The notes under the pieces are model-generated. The model did no database searches, was not told the origin of the DNA, and worked only from the letters and a program-made list of their open reading frames with translations. From contig JAYKKI010000063.1 in the NCBI GenBank assembly GCA_039881145.1, positions 13,702,044 through 13,766,043 on the forward strand: a stretch of DNA of 64,000 nt, in the 5' to 3' direction. Within the stretch, counting starts at the first letter, position 1. Every line of letters begins with the position of its first letter. Positions 23,234 to 34,869 of the stretch are shown here, in pieces. This DNA comes from Druceiella hillmani. Taxonomy: Eukaryota; Arthropoda; Insecta; Lepidoptera; Hepialidae. The position numbers were made by a program, and so were the translations under genes.

Positions 23234-23690
23234 TCTGCTACTTCTTTTGTCTGCTACTTCTTTTGTCTCTTACTTCTTTTTGCTGTCCCTTTTTCGAAAA
23301 ACATTTCCGGTTTCGAGTGAGATGCGAACAGTTGTAATATCGTTACTTAGATGTGGCTAAAATAAATGTAATTCTATCGTACAAATATATCATAGATATG
23401 TTAAAGGATTATTGGAGTATACTTACTGGAGACACAGTATTGATGTTACGCAACTTACTCGCTTTGTCTGCTACTTATTTTGTCTGTTACTTATTTTGTC
23501 TGTTACTTTTTTTGCTGTCCCTTTTTCGAAAAACATTTCCGGTTTCGAGTGAGATGCGAATAGTTGTAATGTCGTTACTTAGATGTGGCTGAAATAAATG
23601 CAATTTTATTGTACAAACATATCATCAATATGTTAAAGGATTATTGGAGTATATTTTACTGGTGACGCAATATTGGTGTTACGTAAATCA
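23234..23690. repeat. Tandem duplication, period ~235 bp
   Basis: CTGCTACTTCTTTTGTCTG...GCTGTCCCTTTTTCG...GGTTTCGAGTGAGATGCGAA...GGATTATTGGAGTAT occurs twice, starting near 23235 and 23469, with a few substitutions. Each copy starts with a 2-3x sub-repeat of a TACTTMTTTTGTCTG word. A 79-codon frame in this stretch is part of the repeat. Confidence 0.92.
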
Positions 23691-23943
23691 TTATTTCTTG
23701 TAAGCACTTCTTGTATGGAATACATGCTTATGACCTTTCCAGCTGATTTAATCAGAAGCCACGCCCAATCGCAATCATACGATTAAGAAATGCGTTGCAT
23801 GCTTAAAGCAGTAAGTAATATAAATTAAACTAATGTCCGCATATATATTTATAGTATTTACTATGTCAGACATCAAGTCTTGCATGGAAACTTATTCGTA
23901 CTTTTAATGACTAAATGTTGAAAAACAAATTTACTTTTTCGTC

Positions 23944-24310
23944 AATACAGTAGTTGACTCATTCTAAAGTTTGATATTTTTCATACAATATTGTGAAATA
24001 TAAGTTAATTAAGAACCAGTCTTGAAAAAATTCAAAAATTGATTGAAAAATAAGCCAGTTATAGGCTTCTAAATTTGAAGATACGGATAGAGTTGGGTAT
24101 ATCCCTGTCTCTTTTCCTCTCGTAGAATGTAATGTGCAATATTAAAAATGACCTCACAACACAGTATTGCCGTCCTTATCTAAAGATTAAATTTAAACTT
24201 TTATAACTCGATCAATTTTTAAGATTATTAAAAAATATTTTCACTCTTCATCAGCTTGTACCTCGAAATTATGATTAATGAAATAAAAAAAATTAGTCAA
24301 ATACCCAATT
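23944..24310 (+). mobile_element. R367 repeat family, copy 1
   Basis: It begins AATACAGTAGTTGACTCATT and ends GTCAAATACCCAATT. The two ends match in inverted orientation (AATACGGTAGTTGACTCA versus AATTGGGTATTTGACTAA), so they look like imperfect terminal inverted repeats. The interior contains GGGTATATCCCTGTCTCTTT and GACCTCACAACACAGTATTG. There is no frame. Exact length 367 bp, the same as copy 2. Confidence 0.85.
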
Positions 24311-24839
24311 CTTTGGTAGTTTTATTTTAATTATTTTTTCTGCTTTTCCTTTCTTAAATGATGTATAGTAATAAAGCAGTATATGTTTTTCGTGGTTAAT
24401 TTATATGTATTCTAATCTTGATAATATAGGTGTAGTAATAACAATAGTTTTAGCTACCGACACAAGATTTAAGGTTTAACCACGATAAAGACTAAATTAT
24501 TCTGATACTGTTCAAAAAACCGAAAGTAAATTTTTCCTCACGTGCTGTGTTTTTTCACTTCGACAATTAGAATTAGCAGAAAATTTTCCTTAAAAACTGG
24601 AAAGCTGGAAATTAAATCCTATAATTAATTATGACAGACATATGACTGCAATGGCAACATTATACTCATCAATTTGACGTGGCGGCCAATATGGCGGATC
24701 GCTAATGACAGCAAACGTCATTGCAAATGACATATCTAGGTATATAAATTTTTCATTCCTTTTTTTTCAAATGACCTCTGTTAAACTATTTATGGCTATC
24801 GTTATTGATTAATTTTAGCTTAATATTTGATATGTCGAA
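24311..24839. other. Non-coding, nothing recognised
   Basis: AT-rich with a small patch GACGTGGCGGCCAATATGGCG at 24677-24697, part of an otherwise unremarkable stretch. Confidence 0.45.
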
Positions 24840-25155
24840 TTCTGAGCTTAATGTTCTTACATTTTGTCGAATATTATTGTAATGAGTACACATTGTTTTA
24901 ACTATTTATTTAGTCTTTACTTCTATTTAATATGACTGCGCTCATGAATGTTATTTACTAGGAATATTAGTTCAAACAAATTTTTGAGGCAATATTCCAA
25001 GCGAATAAGGTTTTAGTAATGCAAGACTAATTTAAGTTTAAAACTATGAACGAAATAGAAAGGAAAAGATTTTTAAAATGAAAGAATGACTCATTAGCGG
25101 AATCAAAAATGTTTATTACAATTGTGGCAAAATAACATCTTATGATGAGATATTA
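24840..25155 (+). repeat. Arm of a diverged inverted duplication (partner 26700-27010)
   Basis: ATGAACGAAATAGAAAGGAA, AAATGAAAGAATGACTCATT and CTTATGATGAGATATTAATC occur here, and their reverse complements lie at about 26745-26850. Weaker pairing extends outward to about 24860 and 27000. Divergence is substantial. Confidence 0.7.
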
Positions 25156-25505
25156 ATCTGTACGCATTAGAACCAAAAATTCTGATGCATTAGTCAAAGA
25201 TCCTCTAAATTGTATTCATTTTGCATTAATTAATTTTAAAATTTATGTGTGAAAATTATATTTATGCAAGTTAAAAATACCTTTTGTTTTTTTATAGAAA
25301 AAAAATTGCCGTCAAATGCAAGTAAAATACAAATAACAAAAATATTAGGAAACTTGTTCTTAAAAATAAAGAATGTTCTCAAACTGTTTATAAATAAATC
25401 GATTCAATTATTATCTATTCAAAATAAAATAAAGATACGTGATGTAGTAGTCAAGAAAATACATAAAGTATTGCATATTGAAACATTTATTTTTAAATTT
25501 TGTAC
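25156..25505 (+). repeat. Direct duplication, copy 1 (partner 27275-27625)
   Basis: GTACGCATTAGAACCAA, CATTAGTCAAAGATC, TTGCCGTCAAATGCAAGTAA, AATGTTCTCAAACTGTT and TATCTATTCAAAATAAA occur in the same order in both copies. An 86-codon frame at 25249-25509 and a 74-codon frame at 27261-27485 share a peptide core (LPSNASK), but each frame runs into stops and indels in the other copy, so it is not a conserved gene. Confidence 0.8.
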
Positions 25506-26007
25506 GTAGATTCTTTGTGGTATCTGTTTCGGTTGCATCAGATTATAATGATTCATGCATAATCATTTCTATAAGTTGAGTCCGCATCATTTCCAATATT
25601 ATCGTGCTCACTATTTCCATAACACTCCTTTGATGATCTCACACATACTGTTTTAGATTTGTTTCCATCCTATTTTGTTGCACCTATAAATATAATAAAT
25701 ATAATTTTATAATGATTACGTATAGAAGTGAATTATAAAAATAGCAGCCCAAGTGCTGCTGGATCAAGGATAAAACAGAATTCCATAGTTGTATACATCG
25801 ATTAATTACCAAATTTTTTTGCAGATTTTTCTAAATTTACAGTTGAAAAAAAGGGATATGCTGTACATTACTTTGAAGCTGAATATTTCACAAACTGGAA
25901 TTAATACCATGTTTCACTACGGAGCCCTGAAACGAGACTATTCGAAAAAAGGGTGACTAAAAATGGTAGATATTTGGTTCATTTAGGGGACCAAAGATTT
26001 TTAAATA
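25506..26007. other. Non-coding, nothing recognised
   Basis: AT-rich stretch between the direct duplication and R367 copy 2. Nothing supported. Confidence 0.5.
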
Positions 26008-26374
26008 AATTGGGTATTTGGCTATTTTTTTTTATTTCATTAATCATAATTTAAAGGTACAAGCGGATAAAGCGTGAAATTTTTTTTAATAATCTTAAAA
26101 ATTTATCGAGTTATAAAAGTTTAAATTTAACCTTTAGAGAAGGACGGCAATACTGTGTTGTGAGGTCATTTTTAATATTGCACATTATATTCTACGAGAA
26201 GACAAGAGACAGGGATATACCCAACTCCATCCGTATCTTCAAATTTAGAAGCCTACAACTGGCTTATTTTTTAATCAATTTTTGAATTTTTTTCAAAACT
26301 GGTTTTTAATTAACTTATATTCCACAATATTGTACGAAAAATATCGAAATTTAGAATGAGTCAACTACCGTATT
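26008..26374 (-). mobile_element. R367 repeat family, copy 2
   Basis: The reverse-orientation copy begins AATTGGGTATTTGGCTA and ends GTCAACTACCGTATT. It is 367 bp, the same length as copy 1, and similar throughout. No flanking duplication is evident. Confidence 0.85.
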
Positions 26375-26446
26375 GTGGTCTTAATGATAAGTTATAATGA
26401 AGAAAAAGCAGAAAATTGGAAGAATTTTGGAAACAAACATTTTTTA

Positions 26447-26661
26447 CATATAATTTTTCATTGATTTACCATGTTGCACTTTTGCATTAATTTATCATGT
26501 TGCAATTTTACATTAATTTCCCAAGTTCAAATTTTGCATTATTTTACATAGTTGCAATTTTTCATTAAATTACACAGTTATAATTTTGCATTATTTTACG
26601 TAGTTGCAATTTTCCATTAATTTACCAAGTTGCAATTTTGCATTAATTTATCAAGTTACAA
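26447..26661. repeat. 26-bp tandem array, about eight copies
   Basis: GTTGCAATTTTGCATTAATT-type units recur exactly every 26 bp at 26473, 26499, 26525, 26551, 26577, 26603, 26629 and 26655, with scattered substitutions. Confidence 0.93.
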
Positions 26662-26699
26662 GGATCCAAATAGACTCGCTATTCGGATTCTTCATCCAT

Positions 26700-27010
26700 C
26701 TGAAACGGCTCCTACGCTCATTCTAATTTTTTTTGTGATTAATGTCTCATCATAAGCTATGATTGTAATAAATCATTTCGATTCCCCGAACGGGTCATTC
26801 TTTCATTTTAAAAACTTTTCCTTTCAAATTCGTTCATAATTTTAATCATTAATTAACCTTACATCACTCAAAATTTTATTCGCTTACTTAAAATTATTTT
26901 TTGAATTAAAATTCCTAGAAAATAATGTTTATGGGTTCAGTCATATTCAATAAAAGCAAAGAAAATCAATGGTTAAAACTTTACTCGATGCGGAATCAGA
27001 AAGGGATTGC
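26700..27010 (-). repeat. Arm of a diverged inverted duplication (partner 24840-25155)
   Basis: The reverse complement carries GATTAATGTCTCATCATAAG-type and TCATTCTTTCATTTT words matching the plus-strand arm. Followed after about 260 bp by the second copy of the direct duplication, so arm and direct copy keep the same neighbourhood order here as upstream. Confidence 0.65.
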
Positions 27011-27274
27011 ATATGGCGCAATATTTAACTTTTTATTTTATTTTTCGTAAAATCTAAAATGAATGATATGTGTATAACAAAATAAGGCTAACCTCAATTT
27101 CTTTCGTGACTTTATCTGTGAATCAATGTGAACGATGACTATGACGATCAGTGAAATTTCAACCGAATCATCACCGACTACCCAAAATTTTAATGACTTT
27201 AAGTAATAAACCTTTAAATAACTTCAAAGTAAATAAAAAATCCTAATTAATGACTCCAAAATGCATTTTTATAA

Positions 27275-27625
27275 TGCTATGTACGTATTAGAACCAACAT
27301 TTCAAATTACATTAGTCAAAGATCATCAAAATATTATTAATTGGGTGCTAATTATTTTCATAGTGTTTCAATGTGAAAATTATAGTCAAAAATACCTTCC
27401 TTTTTTTATTGAAAAAAGATTGCCGTCAAATGCGAGTAAAGGACAAATAATAAAAATATTAGGATCTGAGTTTCCTAAACATTAAAAATAAAGAAGAATG
27501 TTCTCAAACTGTTAGGAAATAAAGCAATTCAATTATAATCTATTCAAAATAAAGTAAAGATGTGTGATACAGTAGAGTAGAAATATACATAAAGTATAGC
27601 ATATTGAAACATATTTAATAGTTAA
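27275..27625 (+). repeat. Direct duplication, copy 2 (partner 25156-25505)
   Basis: GTACGTATTAGAACCAA, CATTAGTCAAAGATC, TTGCCGTCAAATGCGAGTAA, AATGTTCTCAAACTGTT, TATGCATATTGAAACAT-like words repeat the order of copy 1 with indels. Non-coding. Confidence 0.8.
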
Positions 27626-27849
27626 AAGAGTGTAGTGTTGCAAGTTTCAAAAATAAATGACCTTACGAGGAGAAGTTTGAGTCAATAAAGAAAGTGAGAG
27701 GTGTGTGACCATACAGTATGTCACACCAGTATTGCTGATTTCACCATGGTGAAATGACACCTTGATACATTTATTTTTATCTTTATATATACAAGGTTAA
27801 CTTACTTTCGAACATGAACAAGGAGTGCCTAATACCTTCGTTAGTGTTT

Positions 27850-28284
27850 TTAGACATCAAATACACAATAGCATTATCACGTTAGATATTAAAAAAAATC
27901 ATACGATTCCAATTAAACAAAGTTCATATTGTATTGGAGTATAAAGAACATTTAAATATATACTACTGAACACTTGAACGCCCTTTGAAGAAATCCCTGA
28001 TTCTACCTTTTTAATTATTTTTTTAAACATCAAATACACAATGGCATTATCATGTTAGATGTTAAAAAAAATCATAAGAGCCCAATTAAACAAAGTTCAT
28101 ATTCTATTGGAGTACAAAGGACATTTAAAGATATACTACTGAACACTTGAATGTCCTTTGAAGAAATCTCTGATTCTACCTTTTTATTTATTTTTTTAAA
28201 GATAAAATACACAATGGCATTGTCATGTTTAAAAAAAAACAATTCATAAGAGCCAAATTAAACAAAGTTTATATTCTACTGGAG

Positions 28285-28379
<95 letters not shown>

Positions 28380-28455
28380 ATATACTACTGAACACTTGAA
28401 CGTCCTTTGAAGAAATCTCTGATTCTACCTTTTTAAGTTGATTAAGAAAAAAAAC
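27850..28455. repeat. ~171-bp tandem array, three full or nearly full units plus a partial
   Basis: GAACACTTGAA starts units at 27968, 28139 and 28387. A preceding partial unit runs 27850-27967. Shared blocks are AAATACACAATGGCATTATC, CAATTAAACAAAGTTCATAT and TGAAGAAATCTCTGATTCTA. The third unit (28139-28386) is longer because a (TA)n tract replaced the short GGACATTTAAAGATATAC-type junction. Confidence 0.92.
28287..28376. repeat. (TA)n microsatellite inside a 171-bp monomer
   Basis: About 90 bp of TA with one CACA interruption. Neighbouring monomers have only AAATATATACTACT or AAAGATATACTACT at the same place, so the tract arose or expanded in this unit. Confidence 0.95.
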
Positions 28456-28898
28456 ACTAATAATCAACGAAACTTTGAGGATTACTGCACAAGATCAATA
28501 ATGGTAATAAAGAGCCGTAGAATTATTTTTTTTGCCAAAAACAATGGCGACAGGCACAAAAAAGCCAATGAGGGTTTGGGGCGACGAACGCCAAATTGCG
28601 CCAATTTAAGACAATAAAAGCGGCAATACATCAAACTCTTATTGCCAGCATTGTGACATCTCGAACACCGGATATCGAAATTGTTTCGCAAACGATCCCG
28701 CTCTTAATAAAACTATTTATTTAGGTAGAAAAATATATTCGAGTTACGTTACGAGTAAGAATACACATACAAGTTACGTTAACATTTTATCATTAACTTT
28801 AAATATATAAATATAACTAGTAACACGATAAATCGGCAAGTTTAACTATTTGTTATACATATAGATAACGAATAACGAATATTACTAAATAAAACCTA
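28456..28898. other. Non-coding, GC-richer patch
   Basis: The patch at 28500-28690 (GGGTTTGGGGCGACGAACGC, ATTGCGCCAATTTAAGAC) has a 69-codon minus-strand frame that I do not recognise. The remainder is AT-rich. Confidence 0.4.
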
Positions 28899-28955
28899 TC
28901 AAGCACGAGTCGAACTCGGACTAAGAGGGTTCCGTACACATTTAGGTATTTATAA
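28899..28955 (+). repeat. Left-end fragment of the GGTTCCGTAC dispersed repeat
   Basis: TCAAGCACGAGTCGAACTCG followed by GGGTTCCGTACACAT resembles the start of the family described at 20057 (AAGTGCGAGTCGGACTCG...GGTTCCGTAC). It ends about 20 bp before the F1e copy. Confidence 0.5.
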
Positions 28956-28973
28956 TCTTAGTTTTTATTCGCA

Positions 28974-29291
28974 GCTAAATGAAACTATATAATATAATAT
29001 TATATCTATTTTATTTAAATTCTTAACCACGACCTAGGTTTCGTTGTATTACAACATCTTCATGTGGTCAATTTGAAGAGATTTGAAGAAATTACCCATG
29101 GTAAAGATTTTAAGTTGGCTGTAAGAGATTGCTCTTGTAGCAATAAGTCCGCCATATATATATCAATTAGATACATTAAAATAGATAAATAAATAAAGAT
29201 TTTAAATAAAGTAGACATATTATATTACGTAGTTTCATTTAGCTTTGTATAAAAATATAATGAATTTCCACTAAATTAAAGCCAAATATAT
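28974..29291. mobile_element. F1 foldback family, most diverged copy (F1e)
   Basis: Left part AAATGAAACTATATAATA, CCACGACCTAGGTTTCGTTG, ACATCTTCATGTGG. The right arm ACGTAGTTTCATTTAG then AATGAATTTCCACTAAATTA and GCCAAATATA keeps the outer right end that F1c and F1d lack. The right inner arm has been replaced or rearranged, so the foldback is only partial. Confidence 0.75.
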
Positions 29292-29399
29292 TCAAGAGTT
29301 ACAATCATTTAATTCCTATTAAACTAGTTACAAAATTTTAATATTTTAGAACAAAAATATATTACCTGCAATATCATTTACAAACGCATATTTTTTTAA

Positions 29400-29745
29400 A
29401 AATGTGTTATAACTACAAATTTGCGATTTTCGGATTTTTCCTTTGCTAGTGGTGTGAAGCCTTGCTTTTTACTACATTGATTTCATGATTCTAGGTCAAC
29501 GGGAATTACCCTATAGGTTTGATTTATTTGCGAGTGCCAAATAATTTGGCGTAAATGGCCATAATTTTAAGGTTCTTCTTGATAGCCTTGACTTAGAAAC
29601 TTGATTTTTTTACAGCTCCAAGGGACCGTACACCTAAGTGTTTAATGTCAACTTGATACCTTCACGCTATCCTGAGTAAAAGGATCTTAACAAGCAGGCA
29701 GATAGACGGAAAGGAAGTGTACCTTCTTTCCTTTTGAGGTACAAA
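29400..29745 (-). repeat. Dispersed repeat, reverse orientation (AGCTCCAAGG family)
   Basis: TTGCGATTTTCGGATTTTTC, CATGATTCTAGGTCAACGGG, TTTTTTACAGCTCCAAGGGA, GGCAGATAGACGGA and CCTTTTGAGGTAC run in the reverse order of the plus-strand copy at 40796-41240. The two are homologous along their length. I recall such sequences from several insect genomes; the mechanism of spread is not evident from sequence. Confidence 0.7.
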
Positions 29746-29999
29746 ATTTAAATAAGCAAAAACGATTGTGTGCAGATGTTATAATATATTTGACGTTTGA
29801 CCATGGTGGTGAGAATCTATTACCTTCAAGTGTTGACTACTGTTTCCTCATAGTAATAGCAATTTTCAAATCGATTTGTTTTTATAAAATAATTATGACC
29901 GGATTTTTTATTGAACACGTTATTATTTTAGGTACATATTTTCATAGAAACAAGAAAGAAAAAACTTTGAATTATAATTATTGCTAAACTGAATAGTAT

Positions 30000-30000
<1 letters not shown>

Positions 30001-30060
<60 letters not shown>
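30001..30060. repeat. (TA)n microsatellite
   Basis: An uninterrupted TA tract of about 58 bp. Flanks are unrelated to those of the other TA tracts. Confidence 0.96.
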
Positions 30061-30061
<1 letters not shown>

Positions 30062-31122
30062 AATCATCTTTTTCTTCAAATACTATTATTATATTAATTT
30101 CCCTCGGAAGTTTTTCTATACGTGTTATCCTCAATGATCTCATTTTTCAATATGCTATTCTTAATCATTGAAACTTCCAGAAGAACATTATCATTTTATG
30201 TTCATCGCTTAACATCGTCTACTCTTATTCCCACCATAGACAATAAACGTCCTAATTATATAATATATACTTATCTACTGATTCTATAACCACGTTGCTT
30301 ACATGCTTCTACACTTGACATATATTTTTTCATTCATTCTATTCAACAATCATCACTTTTTCTTGTAGACAATGGCGTTCATTAAAATCATAGCTTTGTA
30401 GGCATTCAAACGTAGATCTTTGTCTATGCTAACATGACATATTCATATTACTAGACTAGACGTTGTAAAGGTATATCATCCTCTACTAACAAGAGAGTAT
30501 CACCCAGGCACATTAGACATAGCACAGATATATGATATCATATGCTATTAAAGTTATTCATACATATATTTTTAATACTATATATTTTTAACAAACACAA
30601 CACATTTATAAATACAGAGATAGCAAATAACGTTTTCCATTATCAAGTGACGTCTTATGTTCACTCTACTGCCGCTGATAATGGAGGCATTATAATGTGT
30701 TTAGATAGATGGCTACTTATAAATATTTTTCTATAAATAAATGTTCTATCTACATTATAAATTACAGATATTACAGATATTCATCACTGTAATATTACTA
30801 ATTTGTATTAAATTATACACTTTTTCATAAAAAAATTATGTTTAAGCAAAAAAGACCCATGTGGCGACATTTTGACGATAAAGATTCTCGAATCTTTTGA
30901 AAAAAATTGGCGCCAAATGCTGCCTAAGAATCTCATGAAGTAGAAAATTAGTGTTGTGAACGCGTTGTTGTTGATAGTTTGAATTTGCAATCGTGTGATG
31001 TTTTTTCTAAAATATTTTTCACTGTATTCGCTGTCGCTCCAACCATTTATTAGTTAAATTAATTTTAAATATTAAAACAGTTATACAGTAATAATATTAA
31101 TTGTAAATATATCTGTGAATTC
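30061..31122. other. Non-coding, nothing recognised
   Basis: AT-rich. Short frames (64 codons from 30542 and 60 codons on the minus strand at 30808-30990) have no recognisable domain. Confidence 0.5.
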
Positions 31123-31123
31123 G

Positions 31124-31184
<61 letters not shown>

Positions 31185-31185
31185 G

Positions 31186-31249
<64 letters not shown>

Positions 31250-31250
31250 C
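31123..31250. repeat. Interrupted (TA)n microsatellite
   Basis: About 128 bp of TA broken by several GTATA words. The interruptions suggest an older tract than the pure ones at 30001 and 46124. Confidence 0.95.
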
Positions 31251-31886
31251 AAAAGTAAATATAGCCATGCTAATTGATCTGTATGAACGCATTAAATAGA
31301 CATTAATACAACGTTCACATCTTTTTTCTTAAATAATATTAACTTTATGCAGCCGAACAAGTTACCATATTACTCCCCTATAATAGACAATAAATAATAG
31401 GTTTTAAATAAACCAACAACAAATGACGTCTTAATAGTACGTAAAACGGGCAACCATCGATCACAGCGGAAATATGTTCAAAGCAGATGTCCTGACGCAG
31501 GACAGGGCATCGGCGGTGGAGCACGAGATACGATCTGGACGCGAAAGCATCTGTCAGTGGCATCCCTCTTCTTCTATATCGGCTACCTCTTACCAATTAA
31601 TGAGATTATTCCATAGATAAAAATATAAAATATAGTATATTCTAACACGTCTGTTTGTCTCGTAGGTACAGCACTTAAACCGTGCAGTTTAAAAATACGT
31701 ATATTTTTACCAAAACTACAAAAATCAAAAATGTAAATGAATACTATAAATTTAAAAAAAAATTAACGTAGTTCGTTATATAGTAATATAATCTGTAACA
31801 TTGGTAAAATTTGTTGCTCGTCGTAACTTAAGCTGTAAATTGAGGTTACTTCTAATTTAATCTCCTAATATAGTTAATCTTATAAA
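31251..31886. other. Non-coding; unexplained GC-richer island at 31438-31600
   Basis: The island is open in two plus-strand frames and one minus-strand frame at once. The plus frame from 31438 includes DRASAVEHEIRSGRESICQW, and the minus frame 31378-31596 is 72 codons. I recognise none of them and see no good splice sites around it. It may be an exon remnant, a transposon scrap or a regulatory block. Confidence 0.3.
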
Positions 31887-32247
31887 AATACGGTAGTTGA
31901 CTCATTCTAAATTTTGATATTTTCGTACAATATTGTGAAATATAAGTTAATTAAAAACCAGTCTTGAAAAAAATTCAAAAATTGAAAAAGAAGCCAGTTG
32001 TAGGTTTCTAAATTTGAAGATACGGATAGGGTTTGGTATATCCCTGTCCCTTTTCTTCTCGTAGAATATAATGGCCATATTAAAAATTACCTCACAACAC
32101 AGTATTGCCATCCTTCTCTAAAAGTTAAATTTAAACTTTGATAACTCAGTGAATTTTTAAGATCATTAAAAAAAATTTCACTCTTAATTAGCTTGTACCT
32201 TGAAATTATAATTAATGAAATAAAAAAATTTAGTCAAACACCCAATT
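31887..32247 (+). mobile_element. R367 repeat family, copy 3
   Basis: Begins AATACGGTAGTTGACTCATT and ends GTCAAACACCCAATT. 361 bp, with small deletions relative to copies 1 and 2. Confidence 0.85.
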
Positions 32248-33377
32248 ATATTTCATTCAAAAATAGTGTGAAAACACATTAATATTATTCTTAACCCTTT
32301 CTATTCTCTATTATTTTTTCTTCAAATTATTACAATTAAAATTTTAATTCAGAAATATTATTAAGTTTATAGTATTTTTAATTAATAATTTATAGTTATT
32401 TACTTTACAAAACCACATAATAAAGTGTATTTTTTACTACGTGAGAAATAGAAATTATGTTTTATATTTATTTAAATATCAGTTTCAGTGTAGCTGTTTA
32501 TTCCTGATAAATTCTTTATATGTATTTTTGAACTCGGATGTACAAATAGGGATAGAATAAACGAATTTATGTAAAATATAGAAAAAAACGTATTTGGAAA
32601 AATAAAACAACAAAGAACAAGAAACTTAACGAACATTTAGATAAACAATATCTCATTGCACTACAGACCTATGTTAAGTATTATTAATAAGTAAAGCTTG
32701 TTTGTTTACTACGTAAATATATTTTTGTCACGCTATATACTTTTTTATTAAAACTCTTTTTTTATAAGATTTCCATTGATTCTGTCACCCAAACTTAGCC
32801 AGATGTTCATTTTTTTCTATGTCATCGTCTTCTTTCTGTAACCATAAACTTCTAGCAATCAACTTGGGTAATAGCTTTTTAATAAATAAGATAATAGAAA
32901 AAAAAGTATGTTCTCAATGCCAAAACGTTAGACATCGCACAGCGCCAATGCTACGTGAACATACCATACAACGTAACGAACGTAAGATGTTTTCGGAAGA
33001 CGTTTTTTAATCTTCAGTACTCACCGCCAGCTGCAGAGCCATGTGTTCCTACCTATATCCCGAGTCCTTCTCGTAAAAAAGTCCTTCGAGAAATAAAGGG
33101 ATTTAAGCTTCCGACAGCATCTTACCTTGCGCCTGTATCTATCTCTTTCTATATTTGAACTAAGTAAAAAATTTACTGTAGTTAGTCTTAGGAATCTTGA
33201 TCGTTTATTGTAATATTCAATGTATGTTTGCACCTTTTTATAAATAAATGGTGATTTAAACAGAAATAAAATATTTACCACAAGGATAAAAGTAAATACT
33301 TTTTAAATTTTTAATAAAATATAAATACCCAAACCAAAACTCCACTGCGCATAGCTCTGTCATTGTACTTCCCGTAT
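32248..33377. other. Non-coding, one mixed patch
   Basis: A GC-richer patch at 32925-33140 is crossed by overlapping frames of 63-86 codons on both strands with no recognised content. The rest is AT-rich. Confidence 0.4.
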
Positions 33378-33848
33378 ACAGATCAAAACATTGAGAGAAT
33401 ACTTCATACCTCTACTATACATTAAGAGAATACTTCATACCTCTATTATACATTGAGAGAATACTTCATACCATACATTCATTGAGTGAATATTTCATAC
33501 ACAGATCAAAACATTGAGAGAATACTTCATACCTCTACCATACATTGAGAGAATACTTCATACCTCTACTATACATTGAGAGAATACTTCATATCATACA
33601 TTCATTGAGAGAAAACTTCATACACAGATAAAAGCATTGAGAGAATACTTCATACCTCTACTATTCATTGAGAGAATACTTCATACCGCACATTCATTGA
33701 GAGAATACTTCATACACCGATCAAAACATTAAGAGAATACTTCATACCTCTACCATACATTGAGACAATACTTCATTCCTCTACTATACATTGAGAGAAT
33801 ACTTCATACACAAATCAAAACATTGAGAGAATACTTCATACCTCTCAA
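33378..33848. repeat. ~30-bp minisatellite (ATTGAGAGAATACTTCATAC)
   Basis: ATTGAGAGAATACTTCATAC recurs more than a dozen times, joined by CTCTACTATAC, CATACATTC or ACAGATCAAAAC linkers. The linkers recur in a higher-order pattern, so groups of units were duplicated together. Confidence 0.95.
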
Positions 33849-34869
33849 AGGCAAATTCATGACAATTTTTTGAAATTATTACTGAGCTTAGTCTGATTTG
33901 TGTTATCAGAAGCTTTTACCCGTTATACATTTTTGTTTATATTTGTTAACTTTTTAGTGTATCTTAGTGTACATTTGGTATATTAATATCAATATACATG
34001 TTTCTAAAACTGGATAACGTGATCCTGTTTATTTTGATTCGAAATACCATCAAGTCTTTCATTTCAAATATTTTCAAAAAATCATACGATCTTAATAATA
34101 CATGGACTCCACCAATGTAATTTTCGTTTTTGAGGATGCTGTAAAAAATTTTCAAATGTCAAAAGTTATTTCAATCCTTTTTTTTAATTTGATAGTTTTT
34201 GTAGTCAGAGATCAACAATTTTCTAATTTTTCTCTTATTTACTTTAGTGCGATAATTACTACAACACTAATAAAAATAATATTTCGACAAATTGACCGAA
34301 CGTAAACTTCTTTTTTGTAAAAATTTATATTGGCTACTTAAATGTTTTGTATTTGCGACTTTAGACACTTACGTATTTTTCTTTATGAACATAATTCCTG
34401 TTAACATATTACTTTTTTCTGAAATAGATCACATATAAAAGAAACCCGAAATCGTTTCTTTAAACATATAATTTGAAATAATTTTGTGTAAAATGATTTC
34501 CAAATTTTTCTCAGGAGCTTATTTCATCATATTTTGCAACTGATTTTCATATTTATCTGCATAGTTCACCTCAGTTTCGATCGATGCGAAAAAAGTAGGA
34601 CTGGTATAACCTCATAATTTACATTTTCTCGATACCGCACCCATAATACTAGGCGGAATCACGTTTCACTACAAAGAGAATTTTTCTTTTGTAAACTGGT
34701 CTTATGCGTTTAAAAGTTCTTCAATATAAGAAGTTTGATCAAAGTCATGAAAGTAAATTTTTTAAGAAAGAAAATATTTGAAAGTTTATTCAAGATTATT
34801 CTTCCTTGATCAGTACATTGACTATCTTCGACTATAATAAGTTGACTATCTTCCACAGTTTATGATCAT
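33849..34869. other. Non-coding, nothing recognised
   Basis: AT-rich with two opposite 63-67-codon frames near 33964-34305 and no motif. A near-duplicate GACTATCTTC word lies at 34829 and 34846. Confidence 0.45.

Noticed and set aside
25249..27485. A duplicated small gene sharing an LPSNASK core
   Set aside because: Indels break the frame between the two copies, so there is no sign of protein-level conservation.
33378..33848. CRISPR-like repeat-spacer structure
   Set aside because: The linkers between the 20-bp words recur themselves, as in a minisatellite with higher-order units.
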